Assembly (NCBI GenBank): GCA_014905825.1
Contig: JACGCN010000021.1
Span: 496,001-560,000 of the forward strand
Length of the DNA stretch: 64,000 nt
DNA from: Lyophyllum atratum
Taxonomy: Eukaryota > Basidiomycota > Agaricomycetes > Agaricales > Lyophyllaceae
Direction of reading: 5' to 3'
Shown here: positions 47,041-58,600 of the stretch, piece after piece
Layout: the number at the start of each line of letters is the position of its first letter
How positions within the stretch are numbered: position 1 is the stretch's first letter
Made by a program: the position numbers and the translations under genes
The notes under the pieces: model-generated
The model's database searches: none
The model's input: the letters and a program-made list of their open reading frames with translations, nothing else
Told to the model about the DNA's origin: nothing

Positions 47041-49930
47041 GACATGCAGAACCTGAATCTGACAGCTCATCAGAAGAAGAAGGTGTTCCTGACCTAACTA
47101 AGGGCCCTCGTGAGACCCAGTTATTCAGTGACCCTGATGATGCGCTAGGATTCAGTGACTCAGATGAAGCAACCTCCCTCGTAATCACTCTTCCGACAGA
47201 GCAACCTGCTATCCACTCTGCGTCCTCAGTATCCTGCATAAAGACATTGTACTAAGTATTGACCCCAAGGAGATGACAGAAGTAGTGCGAAGTGCGAAGA
47301 ATTTTGACCCCCAAGATTACCGGTTACCTAGCGGTGTTCATCAGATTTGGTTTCTAGAGACAGATTCTGTCAACGCAATCACCCATACTATGGTTACTAT
47401 TGTTTCTCCAGATTTGAATCAACTATCTCAGCCTCTTAATGAATTGCGTCAAGAGCATGAAGACAGCTGGCCAGTAGCTCCAGAACTCTATGTGATTCAT
47501 AAACCATACCCAATCATTGTCTCGGAACTGTTACGCTGGGATAGAAAAGACTTCTTATATACATCCAATGACTTGGCATCAAAATATCCAATGGTCAAAG
47601 TCTATTCTATATGGTAGTTCTCACGGCAACCAGATTGCCCCACCAATATATTGGCAATTAATCTATAAACGGCCCTCTCACGACTTGTTAGCTCCCTTCA
47701 CCACTCATACTTATTTCACGTCGCTCTTGAAGATGCGCTCGTCCAAGGCTTACATCCAATCTACTACACTCACTCAACTCCTTCATCGATATTTGTGCAC
47801 TCTCGGGGAGAGAACAACGCCACCCCTAACGGAATGAACCGAACCCTGTATGTCCCTTACATTAAAGCGCCAGATCATAAACTCCTTACATAAACAAACT
47901 TGCAGTCTTCCACCTCCCAAACAGCCGCTACTCTACAGCGGTACATGTGTCAGACTGCCACATCATATGATACATTACCGAATCACCTGGTTAATTGTCG
48001 ACACAGAATTTGCGATAGAAGTAGGGGATAAGCTTTACTTGCCGGAATTTGGGGAAGGAATTGTCAGAATTATTGGCTTGGAAAAGGCAGGGGAATTTGT
48101 TTCGGTTTTATGCGCTTCCCAGACCCGGTCTACCAACATCGTACTCTTTTACAAACCTTTTGGATTCATACAAAGCTTGTTATGGCCCCCCAATAAATTG
48201 TCTATGCATCGGACTATAAATTCCTACGCACCGGCTAACTCAAAATTGACATTGCTCTTCTCATTGCATTCTCCGTTTCTCGTAATAATGTCTGCTCTTC
48301 CACTCCCTCTGCCTGGAACAACATATGCGGTCCAGCTGAACGTTGCAAATACCGCCTATCACATTCCACACTTTCTCTTCCTTTCCATACTCAAACTACT
48401 CCTAAGCTATCCCGAGGCGACCCAATCCAGGTTTTGGATAGAGCGTCCTACCAGTGGAAGTCGTATCGCTTTTACAAGACCTACCACTTTCGTGGAAAGT
48501 ATGCTATTGTATCAATCAAGCCGGAAAATGAATTAGCAGGTTGTTCTGGACGGAGCGACGCTTCATCACAATCAGCCACAATCAAAGAAGAGCACATGAA
48601 GGAACCACAAGGTACCTAGGATTCCAACTCCACGTTTTGTGGTCAAGTCCATTTAAGGTAAGACAATCCTTGGAAATCTCAATTAGTCTCTTACTACACC
48701 AACATGAATGTCCTTGCCGCAATTCTCCCGGTGTCTACCCTCTTTTTCCTTGCTTGTCTTGCACTGGTCGTTTTCTCATTCTACTTCTCCTACAAGGATG
48801 CATGAGAGCGAGAGCATGACACCCATCAAATCCCCCTCTCTCCTCTTCGTTTCAACCCAGGTAAGAACCAAGCATATTGTGCCAGCGTTAGCATTAAATC
48901 AACATACCTGAATAATAGTACCGCTCCCTCAATACTCAATAGATTCCTTCTCGCTTTCTCGCTCCTCATTTTCTGCAACTGGCCCTCCACCTAGCATGTC
49001 CGACCCTCATTATTCTCTGTTCGAACATTTCACACTGGATACAATGACACCAACTGCCCATCCTCGACACAGCAGTTACCTCATCCCTCCTACTCCTCCT
49101 TTATTCGACCCTTCCAGCACATTCAACTCATCTACTTATTTGCAATGTCCTCTCACATATCCTCTTCCTACATACCAGGAATTAGTTCGGAATCTTCCAT
49201 ATCATCACGTGCATTGCAACCCACCTAGCCACCGTCCTACGCCACGAGCGTCTCGTATTGGGAATCAGAGCAGTACGTAGGGATACAGAAGTTTGTGACC
49301 ATTCCTCGCTATGACACGTATATACGTCGCGGACTTCATATAGTATTGGCTGCATACATACTGTTTTCCACGATCTCCAAACATGGTGTAAGCGAAGGTC
49401 ATATGACCTGCAACACGGGCAACACACAAGTGTCGCATGTTTGCAGTGTGCGGGAAAGTAACCCTACAATGAACCAACACACCATGGAGTCTATCATCAG
49501 TGTCTCGCTCTCATGCTTTATCGTTCTCTGTGTCATCTTTACAACAAGAAGCATTGACTGAAATTTTCCTTCAGATCGGATAGCCTTACCTGCAACAATG
49601 CTGTGAATAATAATAACACAATAAAAGTTTGCAGTCCCGTCCTCGACGAAGACCACAGCCATGATGGCCCAACTTTGTACATTCATTGTGAGTTTGCTTT
49701 TAAGATTTTTTACTATTACTCTATTAATCTTTGAGCTTAGACTCTTAGCTACTGATGTGTATATAGTTCAATATAATTTGTTTGACTTAATATATTTTCG
49801 TGAGCTCTTGAGTGGCAATGACCGGTTGTGACTGATGTCACACCTTTTTTGTGTTCAAGGTGAATCGACATAGAAACGGGCCTGTCTCAGTGAAATATCA
49901 AAGGGCCTCAGGAGAAATTATTACATACCG
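47041..49930. other. Decayed retroelement flank with short frames
   Basis: Short + strand frames occur: 47,273-47,617 (KNFDPQDYRLPSGVHQIWF), about 47,690-47,880 in shifting frames (GLHPIYYTHSTPSSIFVHSR), 48,434-48,619 (YHFRGKYAIVSIKPENE) and 48,996-49,280 (HPRHSSYLIPPTPPLFDPSS). They read like protein remnants, possibly the 3' region of the gypsy element or debris of another element, but I cannot assign any. A CCGGTTGTGACTGATGTCACACC block at 49,820-49,850 resembles hAT termini elsewhere in the window. Confidence 0.4.
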
Positions 49931-49933
49931 GGA

Positions 49934-50390
49934 CAGCTGTCGAATTTTGACTCATTAGGACTTAGTCATGGGCTTACGAATTACTTATATGACTTAGTCA
50001 TGGGCTTATGAATTACTTATATGCATGACAAATTCTATCTGACTTTTTGGACCAATAAGGCTCATTGGTCACAGACAATTACCAATCCTTTCTTATATAG
50101 TTTTATTATCCCGCACTGATTACCAATCCCTCCTTATATAGTCTCATTATCCCGCACGCATTACCAATCCACATACAGCTGTATATGTTTCTTATAAATC
50201 CACATACCTCTAGTACATTAGGTAAGCGACATAGAAACAGTATATAAGGACCCCTAAACTGCCAATAAAGAGAGAGTTAGAAAGTCTCCAGTTTGCGATT
50301 AAGATTCCATCTCATAGTCTAGATTGACTTCTTCCAAGTTCCCTTGCTTCTTCATACATCTGGACCTGTAAGTACAGTATTGTTTCTGTA
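49934..50390 (+). promoter_or_regulatory. Probable gypsy LTR with promoter and repeats
   Basis: A TATATAAGG box at 50,241 and AATAAA at 50,264 lie in an AT-rich block between a gypsy integrase and a gypsy reverse transcriptase on the same strand, where a shared LTR would be expected. Two tandem repeat arrays lie upstream of the TATA box. I could not fix the exact termini. Confidence 0.45.
49959..50170 (+). repeat. Two short tandem arrays upstream of a TATA box
   Basis: A 32 bp unit GACTTAGTCATGGGCTTA... is present twice (49,959-50,022). A 41 bp unit starting ATTACCAATCC and containing TTATATAG and ATTATCCCGCAC is present 2.3 times (50,078-50,170). The units may be enhancer-like elements of the LTR. 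Confidence 0.75.
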
Positions 50391-50692
50391 GTTCAGATCA
50401 AGCTCTATGTTGCAGCCTTGAGAGACTACCTCTGCAGAACCTCAGTATAGCCTCAGATAGGTGTATACTAGGTCAGAGATCTCTTCGAAGTCTCTATTGA
50501 TAAATCTAGTCTCGTTCTTCATAACATCTACCGTCGTCTACCATATCTCCTTAGTCTATCGCCTTCATTGATAGCTCGTATCGTGCTTACTGACATCTAA
50601 CATATCTCCGTAGTCTATCACCTTCATCGCCGTCCCTATTGACATCTCGTATTGCACTTACCTTTATATAGGAGTTAAGCTCAAACAAACAC

Positions 50693-51051
50693 TGTTAGAA
50701 ACACTCTGTGGGCTATCTAATCTCGTTCCCAACTCTCCCATCAACCATCTTGATGGTTGTTACTGTACAGCATTCCTGTGTTGCAGGCTGTGTTGGTTGC
50801 ATCACCATCTTGATGGTGACTTACTACACTGCCTGTTGACCAGATCAGTTTCCTTAGCTACCATCTATCCAGTGCACACAGCCTTCTTGTGCACAGTATA
50901 TATAGTAGATTAGATTGACCTGAAGTCCCAAGTTTCTAACTTGGGACTTCAGGTGAGTAGATCAGTCAGTTCCTCAATAAACTAGTTTCTAACTTCGGAC
51001 TTCAGCTTGTAGCTGTCTAACCTGACATCCCTGCGCTTGCCTGTTCTAACA
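50693..51051 (+). repeat. Copia solo LTR (copy 3)
   Basis: 359 bp, beginning TGTTAGAAACACTCTG and ending CTGTTCTAACA. The target duplication AACAC is perfect (50,688-50,692 and 51,052-51,056), which marks a solo LTR left after recombination. Confidence 0.9.
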
Positions 51052-51689
51052 AACACTTGACTATCAAAGCTTTATCAAAAACCCCAAGAACACTAGAGAC
51101 TTGCCCGTTCATAAGAATAGTTCCAGCAGAATCTAGGCACCACTGACTTCTTATTGAAAAGAATAAAGTGTGACACCAACACGCAACTGGTCACAACCCA
51201 GTTGGGTCGCAACCGGTCAGAACCAGTTGTGCATGTCAATGCAACCGGTAATGAGCGGTCTAGTTGTCGGTTGGCTCGGCCTTGTAAGTTGAGCGACTGG
51301 TTGCGGTCTCAGTTGTGGCAAAAATGTGCCAAGAAACGGACCCGCCCAGACTTTGAAAGCCTACTAATCAACATATTTGGTCAGTCAATCCACTCACCTG
51401 TCATTAACATTAACTGCTGTCAGGTGATGATGTGCAAAGGTCCATGAGTGCGAAATGACACAACACAAAAACCAACACAAAACAAATGTGCAAGGAGTCA
51501 CGAAAGTTCCTGGACATGAAGTGGAAAGTGGATTCCAAGATAAGGAAAGGGAATCCGAGGTATGGCAACCGAGCTCGGAAAGTAGAAGTCTGAAATCCGG
51601 GTTGCTTAGACTTGATAGGGCGGATAGAGGGGCATCAGAATGAAGTGATGATTGTCTGTGAGCAATGTGCCGTGGATTGTAGGAGGAGA

Positions 51690-51906
51690 TGATAGAAACC
51701 GAAAAGTGACTACACCAGGAATTGAACCTGGGACCTCCTGCAGACTAGACAGGTTGCTCTAACCGAGCTAGATAGCCAGTACAGAGGAAGTTGGTTACTC
51801 CAACTATCAATTGGGGTGCACTGTGAGAGCTGGCACACTGGATAGTATTTCTGGATCACTCAGAGGATCTAACCTATTACATGACTTGACTCATCATCAT
51901 GTAACA
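51690..51906 (-). mobile_element. TG...CA element with tRNA-like sequence (copy E2)
   Basis: The inverted-repeat counterpart of E1, 217 bp, with flanks GGAGA (51,685-51,689 and 51,907-51,911), the complement of the TCTCC duplication. It is not an independent insertion. Confidence 0.75.
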
Positions 51907-52052
51907 GGAGATAGAATTTGTCTGACTAGGTTCTCGACGCTGAAACCTCGAGCACTACACTTCGATATGCTGTGTAATAATGCGGGAATCAAAAATGGTG
52001 TTAATCAGAGTAGCATAGAATGTTACGTACAAACTTGAGTATTGCAGGAACA

Positions 52053-52064
52053 GGTTATGGGCCC
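52053..52064 (+). other. Copia-type primer-binding site
   Basis: GGTTATGGGCCC directly after AACA. This matches the half-tRNA primer-binding site of copia elements, which is complementary to the anticodon region of initiator methionine tRNA rather than to its CCA end. It marks the end of an LTR at 52,052 and the start of the copia leader that leads to the gag at 52,395. Confidence 0.6.
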
Positions 52065-52750
52065 CGCGCTCTAAGAGCTTAGTTCGATTTTTGATTCTCA
52101 CTTGCCTTTATAGTGTGTGCAGCTCCCTTTAGTTACTTTGCCTTCCAACTGTTGGGCCTCTACCCTTTAGTGGGTGTTGCTTATAACCCACCTCAGAAAT
52201 ATCGCGGTAACCCCGTTGATCTGGGAGGTGTTACAACTGGGAAGTCAGCAGTTACATACCTACATTTACTATACCTCGCCTTTTCTGCTGCACACATTCC
52301 TGAAGGCTCAAATTGGAACTGCCAGCTCATTGTTGCTGGAACTTGGTTGTATTCCATTTGATTCATAGTGTTCAAAACACCCCAAAGCGCCATCATGTCA
52401 TCATCCAATTCCAACACCACCAAACTTGGCTTTGCCAAACTCGATGCTACCAGTTATCCCACCTGGTCAGGTGAAATGCAAGCCTGGCTGATGTCCCAGG
52501 GCCTCTGGCGCATTGTTTCAGGCAAATCTTCTCTGCCTGCTGTGTCATCACCCCGCACCTCCACGGACCATGCTGCCGTCGATGCCTGGGAACTGCTAGC
52601 TGAGAAGGCAGCTGGTCACATCTACTTAATGGTCCAGCCTGACCAGAGGATTCATTTTCAAGGAATCTCTGATGACTCTGTGCAGATGTGGAAAGCACTA
52701 AAGAAAGTGCATCTGCAAAAGCACCCTGGCACTCGTTTCAATGCCTATGA

Positions 52751-53001
52751 TGTTACATGATGATGAGTCAAGTCATGTAATAGGTTAGATCCTCTGAGTG
52801 ATCCAAAGATACTATCCAGTGTGCCTGCTCTCACAGTGCACCCTAGTTGATAGTTGGACACCATGATTATCCTTGGTTACAATATTGAAGTAACCAACTT
52901 CTTCTGTATTGGCTACCTAGCTCAGTGGTTAGAGCAACCTGTCTAGTTTGCAGGAGGTCCCAGATTCAATTCCTGGTGTAGTCACTTTTCGGTTTCTATC
53001 A
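52751..53001 (+). mobile_element. TG...CA element with tRNA-like sequence (copy E3)
   Basis: 251 bp, with the same ends as E1 and a perfect 5 bp duplication TATGA (52,746-52,750 and 53,002-53,006). It sits inside copia gag, and its removal restores NAYDDLFSKEE. It has 31 bp more than E1 before the tRNA-like part, plus a complete D loop. It is an independent insertion, so the element was mobile. Confidence 0.85.
52911..52984 (+). ncRNA. tRNA-like sequence inside element E3
   Basis: 74 nt, the length of a tRNA without CCA. It has GGCTACC/TGTAGTC acceptor strands, a D arm GCTC-AGTGGTTA-GAGC containing the A box, an anticodon arm CCTGT/GCAGG with loop CTAGTTT (nominal anticodon AGT), a 5 nt variable loop, and a T arm CCAGA/CCTGG with loop TTCAATT containing the B box. 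One mismatch occurs at the base of the acceptor stem and one in the T stem, and there are two bases at position 26 instead of one. Confidence 0.65.
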
Positions 53002-53770
53002 TATGACGACTTGTTCTCTAAGGAAGAGGAGTCACTTCAAACTCTTATGAACAGAGTTGACCTGGCATTGCGTATTTGCGCCCTGCTTCCAGCATTGACG
53101 AATTGGACAGTGAGCTAGCCTCCATGGCACTCATTAGATCTCTGCCTGAAGAGTTCTCCAACTTCACCTCGTCTCTCCTCCTTCTTGACAAACTCGACAA
53201 GGCTACCATTCAGCAAGCCTTTGTTGCAGAGAAAACCCAACGACGTCGTCGCGCTGCAGACACTTCTGCCTCCACAATTGCCATGGCTGCAGCCCTGGTC
53301 AAATTTGACTTCTGTGGCAAACCTGGTCATAATGTGACTAAATGCTTCGCTTACCAAAGGGCACACAGGCTAAAGACAATGCACAAAGGCCACACCAGAA
53401 AAAGCGCTCAGAACAGGCTAATGCAGCCAAGGACACCCCCGAGGAATTCGCTGGAAATGCAAGTACTCGTCTCCCGGATCATTCTGATCTCTCTACTCCG
53501 CTTCAGCTCCATGCTGACTTTGATTGGATTGCAGACACAGGCGCCACTACTCACACGCCTCACCAAAATTGGGTTCGCAACTATACCCCCTGTTGCATTC
53601 CAATCAGGTTAGCAGACAACACGCTTATTTATTCAGCTGGAGTTGGTTCTGTAGTTTTCAAGCCAATAGTCAATGGCAAGGAGCTCAGAGCTATAGAGTT
53701 TACCAGAGTCTTGCATGTCCCCTTACTCCGAAACAACCTTCTATCCTGTCTATACTTAACTCGAAATAAT

Positions 53771-55305
53771 CGGATTACATCATGCCTACCATTCCGCACA
53801 CTCCATGGGCATTCAAAAACATCGCTATACCTCCAGGAATCAGAGGTAAGGTTATTGCCCTGCTCAAAGATAAAATGGCAGCAGGAGTATATGAAACAAG
53901 TCATTCATCGTACCATGGGCGCTGGTTCTGTGTCCTGAAAAAGAAGGCACTTCGAATTGTAGATGACCTGCAGCCACTGAACAAAGTCAGCATTCGTGAT
54001 GCAGGTCAAATTCCTATTCTGGATGACTTTGTAGAATCATACGGAGGTCTTCAATGTTACACAGTGTTTGATTTATTCTGGGGATTCGACGCCCGCATTG
54101 TAGACCCAATCTGCGTTTTACACACCTTTAGGAATGCTTCAACTTACGTGTCTTCCCATGGGCTATACAAACTGCCCTGCGGAATCCCAACGATGCATGG
54201 AGTGGATTTTACATGAAGAAATGCCAGAAACCACTAATATTTTCATTGATGACCTTCCCATCAAGGGACCGAAGACTCAATTTCCTGATGCAAACGGAAT
54301 ACCTAAAACCTTACCTGAGAATCCAGGTATCCGGGTTTTCAATTGGCAACATGCTCTCGATGTTCACCGAATAATGCACCGGATCAAATGTTCAGGAGCC
54401 ACCTTTTCTCCTAAGAAGACCCAAATCTGCAGACTGAATGTACTCATAGTTGGTCAGAAATGCACTCCAGATGGAAGACTCCCTGATGATGAACGTGTTT
54501 CGAAGATACAGAAATGGCCTATCCTTCAAACCATCAAAGAAGTACGCGGATTCCTCGGCCTGTGCGGAACCGTTTGAGTATGGATTAAGGATTATTCCTT
54601 ACTGGCACGCCCACTCACTGAGTCAGTTCGGAAAGATGCAGAGTTTATTTGGTCTGACAAATGTCAGCACAGCTTTGATACACTTAAAAAGCTTGTTTCA
54701 TCAGCACCTGCCCTTCACCCGATTGATTACACGTCTGACCGCCCTGTCACATTATCAGTTGACACAAGCTATATTGCAACAGGATTTATTCTCTCACAGG
54801 ATGACGAGAATGGACGTCGCCGACCAGCCCGATATGGATCTATCCCGATGAATGAAAGAGAATCCCGCTACTCTCAGCCCAAATTAGAACTTTACGGATT
54901 GTACCGTGCACTTCGTGCCTGGCGCCTATACCTAATTGGGGTACAGACGTTAATTGTAGAAATGGATGCCAGCTGTGTTCAAGGAATTATCAACAACCCG
55001 GATATCCAACCTAATCATGCAATGAACAGATTGATACAAGGAATTTTGCTTTTCGATTTCACGCTCAAGGTTTCGGCAGATAAGTTTAAGGGTCCAGATG
55101 GACTTTCACGCCGACGTTCTACCGAAGAAGATCTTCACTCAGACGATGATACATGGCCTGATGATATTGCACTCTTGTTTTCTCACGCCGCAGATGGCTT
55201 CGTCAATTACGATCCATGGAAAAAGGAGATAGTTCTTCTCTCATTCGCTTCATACCCCTATACACCACCCGACTTTGATTTCTCCATACCTACAAAGCTC
55301 CCTTA
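53771..55305 (+). pseudogene. Ty3/gypsy reverse transcriptase and RNase H
   Basis: In order: IPPGIRGKVIALLKDKMAAG, YHGRWFCVLKKKALRIVDDL, QPLNKVSIRDAGQIPILDD, YTVFDLFWGFDARIVDP, then LTCLPMGYTNCPAESQRCME, IFIDDLPIKGP (the catalytic FIDD) and KKTQICRLNVLIVGQKCTPD. A connection with VRGFLGLCGTV leads into RNase H (VTLSVDTSYIATGFILSQDD, ESRYSQPKLELYGLYRALRA, LIVEMDASCVQGIINNPD, ADKFKGPDGLSRR). Frame changes near 54,110, 54,450, 54,575 and 54,830 inactivate it. It ends at CCTTA before a copia LTR; the matching CCTTA starts the integrase at 41,965. Confidence 0.85.
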
Positions 55306-55604
55306 TGTTAGAACAGGCAAGCGCAGGGATGTCAGGTTAGACAACAAGCTGAAGTCTGAAGTTAGAAACTAGGTTTATTGAGGAACTGACTGATCTACTC
55401 ACCTGAAGTCCGAAGTCAGAAACTGGAGACTTCAGGTCAATCTAATCTACTATATATACTGTGCCCAAGAAAGCTGTGTGCACTGGATAGATGGTAGCTA
55501 AGGAAACTGATCTGGATAACAGGCAGTGTAGTAAGTCACCATTAAGATGGTGATGCAATCAACACAGGGAACGAGATTAGATAGCCCACAGAGCGTTTCT
55601 AACA
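55306..55604 (-). repeat. Copia LTR (copy 4), 3' LTR of copy B
   Basis: 299 bp with TGTTAGAA/TTCTAACA termini and a deletion of about 60 bp relative to the others. On the minus strand it is preceded directly by the polypurine tract GGGGGGAG (55,605-55,612), which marks it as the 3' LTR of the copia element to its right. Confidence 0.88.
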
Positions 55605-55662
55605 CTCCCCCCTGAACCAGCATATCTCCAAGTCAAGAAATAATAAGTAAACGAGAGGGAGA

Positions 55663-58600
55663 TTAAACGAAAATGCCCATGTGTAGTCTACAGAATTCGA
55701 CTTTTGGAAGAGGAAGGGGTTTAGTAAGTATATCTGCCACTTGTTCAGTGCCAGGGATGTGATCAGGCGCAATTTTGCGTGCATCTACAACGTCTCTAAG
55801 CCAGAAATAACAGAGATCAAGCTGTTTCATGCGCCCATGATGCTTGGGGTTGGTGACACTGAGAGCGGATTGGTTGTCAATCATGAGGAGAGAGACTTCC
55901 TTGACTGTGTAGCCCATCTCATGCAAAATGTTGCGCATCCATAGGATCTCCTTCCCAGCTTCAACTGCAGCAATGTACTCTGCTTCAGTCGTTGAAAGCG
56001 CAACAAAGGTTTGCAATTTGCTGCTCCAGCCAATTGCTCCACCACCAAGTGTCGTCAGATATCCTGCAGTAGAGCGTCCAGAATCCGGGCAATCACCATG
56101 AGAAGCATCGCAGAATGTGGTAAACAGCTCTGTGCCCAGACTACTGCTTGACTGCAGCCCAGTGCTTCGGTCCAGGAGACGAATTGAAGCGACCTAAGCA
56201 TGACACTGCATAGGAAATGTCGGGGCGGGTCATTGTAGAAAGGTATTGCAAAGAGCCAACTGCATTCAAATACGGCACATTGCGCATTTCCTCAATTTCT
56301 GCTGGTGTTTGAGCATGCATTGCTTTAGAAAGCTTTGTCCCTGGTGCCATAGGCGTGGAGACGGGGTTGCAATCGCTCATGCTGTAGCGCTCGAGCATGT
56401 CAACAATGTATTGATGTTGGGAGAGTGCAATTGAGCGATTGGGACGGTCATGGATGATTTCAACACCCAGCAGGAATTTAGAAGCGCCCAAGTCACGGAT
56501 TTTGAAGTGCTGAGAGAGCTCATTGACAGCCTTGTCAAGCGCGGAAGTGGATTTCGATGCAAGTGTGATATCGTCGATGTAGATGGGGACAATGATCTTG
56601 ACCTCTCCCTTGACATAAATGTAAATGGAGCGGTCAGATTCAAGTCTAGTAAACCCCATCTTTAGAAGTGCAGCATGCAACTTCTTATTCCACTGCCTGG
56701 CTGACTGCTTGAGGCCATAGAGCGACTTGCTCAGCTTCAAAACCTGGTTGGGACCACCTTGATGAAATCCCTCTGGCTGGCGCATGTAGATATCCTCCTC
56801 CAAGTCACCATTGGGGAAAGCAGATGTAACATCCACTGAGCGCAATTCCATGTCCTCGATGCCAGCAATAAGAATAAGGCGCAGAGCAGCAGGACGGAAT
56901 GTAGGTGCGAAGACCTCGTTGTAATCAATGCCAGGACGTTGACTATAGCCCTTTGCAACGAGTCTAGCTTTATAGCGCTCAATAGAACCGTCTGCATTGC
57001 GCTTAATGCGAAACACCCAACCAGAGCCAATTGCCTTTTTATCAGAAGGCAAGTCAACAATCTCCCAAGTGCCATTGCCAACCAAGGATGTCATTTCTGC
57101 ATTAGCAGCATCTCTCCATTTCTCTGCATCCAGTGCCTTCATTGCCTGCTTGTATGTGCGCGGATCTGAGCTAGAAGCCATTCCCGCAAACTGCACATCT
57201 TCGAAATGCTCATCCTCTGGCGCTTCCGGCTCATCCTCGTCACTACTATCTGGGATAGCAGGTGGAGGATTTCGTGCAACAACCCACCAGTTGCCAGGAG
57301 GCTTAACAGTGCGTTTCTCACGGCGTTGTGCAAGAGGCGGCGACACTGGTGCAGGAGGTGGTATTGCAAGTGCAGGAAGCGGTGTTGGATTGCGAGCTGG
57401 TGGCGTTTCAGGTTCAGGTGAATGCTCGTGATGCTGGGCAGGTGCAGGAGGCGGAGGCGGCGTGATAGGACGATTTTCAGGTGCAGGAGGTGCTGGAGGC
57501 AATTGATGAAGCAAAATGTCTCCCCCCCCATCATCGAGTGCAGGTAGTTGAACTGCATCCTGAATGGGAGAAGAGTGCTCACGGCGGATATGGAGATCTA
57601 CAGGGGGCATAGGCGGAAGTGGAGGTGGAGGTCTAGTGGTGACAGACAGTCCGGGGAAATAGCGCTCATCAAACTCTGCTCTCTCTGAGATGATAGTCTT
57701 TTTGGTTTGTGGATTGTAAAACAACCAGGCCTTGTATCCAGGCGGATAACCAATGAAGACGCATCTCTGCATGTGAGGTTCAAGAGTGCGCTTATCCCTT
57801 TGCACATAGACGTATGCAAGGCATCCCCAAACTCGAAGATGGCTTACATCTGGTTTGCGCTTATGCCAGCCTTGATAAGGCGTAATTGGCTGAGGCGTGG
57901 TCGGAAGACGGTTTAAAACATGTATCTGAGCGCCCAGACACCATTCCCAAAATGATGGGGGCAAGCCAGATTCATTAAGCATCGCAGTAATGTCATCAGC
58001 CAGAGTCCTGTTGGTGCGTTCTGCAACACCATTCTGCTGGGGACGATTACGCGTGGTATGGCGGCGCTGAATGCCACATTCATTGGTAAATTTAATGAAT
58101 GCGTTGGACATGGATTCCCCACCCTTATCCTCTTGAAGCGCCAAGATTTTCGCATCGAAATGGTTCTCTGTGTACGCTTTGAAGGTCTGGAATGCAATGT
58201 GTCGCTTTTTCGCCTAAGACCCATCGCAGCTTTAAAGCTGGTGCAGTCATCAATGAATGTAACCCAGTAATGGCTGCCTTGCTGTGAGGTAACCGGCAGA
58301 GGACCATGGAGGTCACTGTGGATCGATTCAAGTGGCTTAGAAGCACGACTAGGGAAAGGATTTGAGCGCATTTTGCCAGCCAAGCATGGCTCACAAATTG
58401 GATCAGGCTTCTGAGACGATTTCAACACAAGCCCAGTCACCAGCTCATCCTTGATCATCTTCTTGACATGTGCATAATTGTGATGTGCAAAGCGACGATG
58501 CCATAGGGTCAGATCAAGGGGAAGCGTCGAGGTAATGCCTGCAAACTCCGAAATTGGTTCAGTGGATCCATCCAAACGTGCAGAGTTGTTGGAGTTAATG

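Larger units (their letters stand above)
50693..52048 (+). repeat. Inverted repeat arm 2 (1,356 bp)
   Basis: The reverse complement of 40,610-41,964. Outside the LTR it includes the hAT-like piece ending AGACTTTGAAAGCCTA at 51,363 and element E2. The arms are about 8.7 kb apart and could drive inversion of the DNA between them. Confidence 0.88.
52395..53770 (+). pseudogene. Copia gag-protease, 5' fragment (copy A)
   Basis: A Gag frame begins MSSSNSNTTKLGFAKLDATS and includes WLMSQGLWRIVSGKSSLP and IYLMVQPDQRIHFQGISD. It is interrupted by element E3 (52,751-53,001) and resumes with LFSKEEESLQTLMNRVD, ELASMALIRSLPEEFSNFTS and a zinc knuckle, read FDFCGKPGHNVTKC, in which the first Cys is replaced by Phe. 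Then comes the aspartic protease site DWIADTGATTH. The copia sequence stops at about 53,770 and joins gypsy reverse transcriptase. Frame changes at 53,380 and elsewhere. It is dead. Confidence 0.8.
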
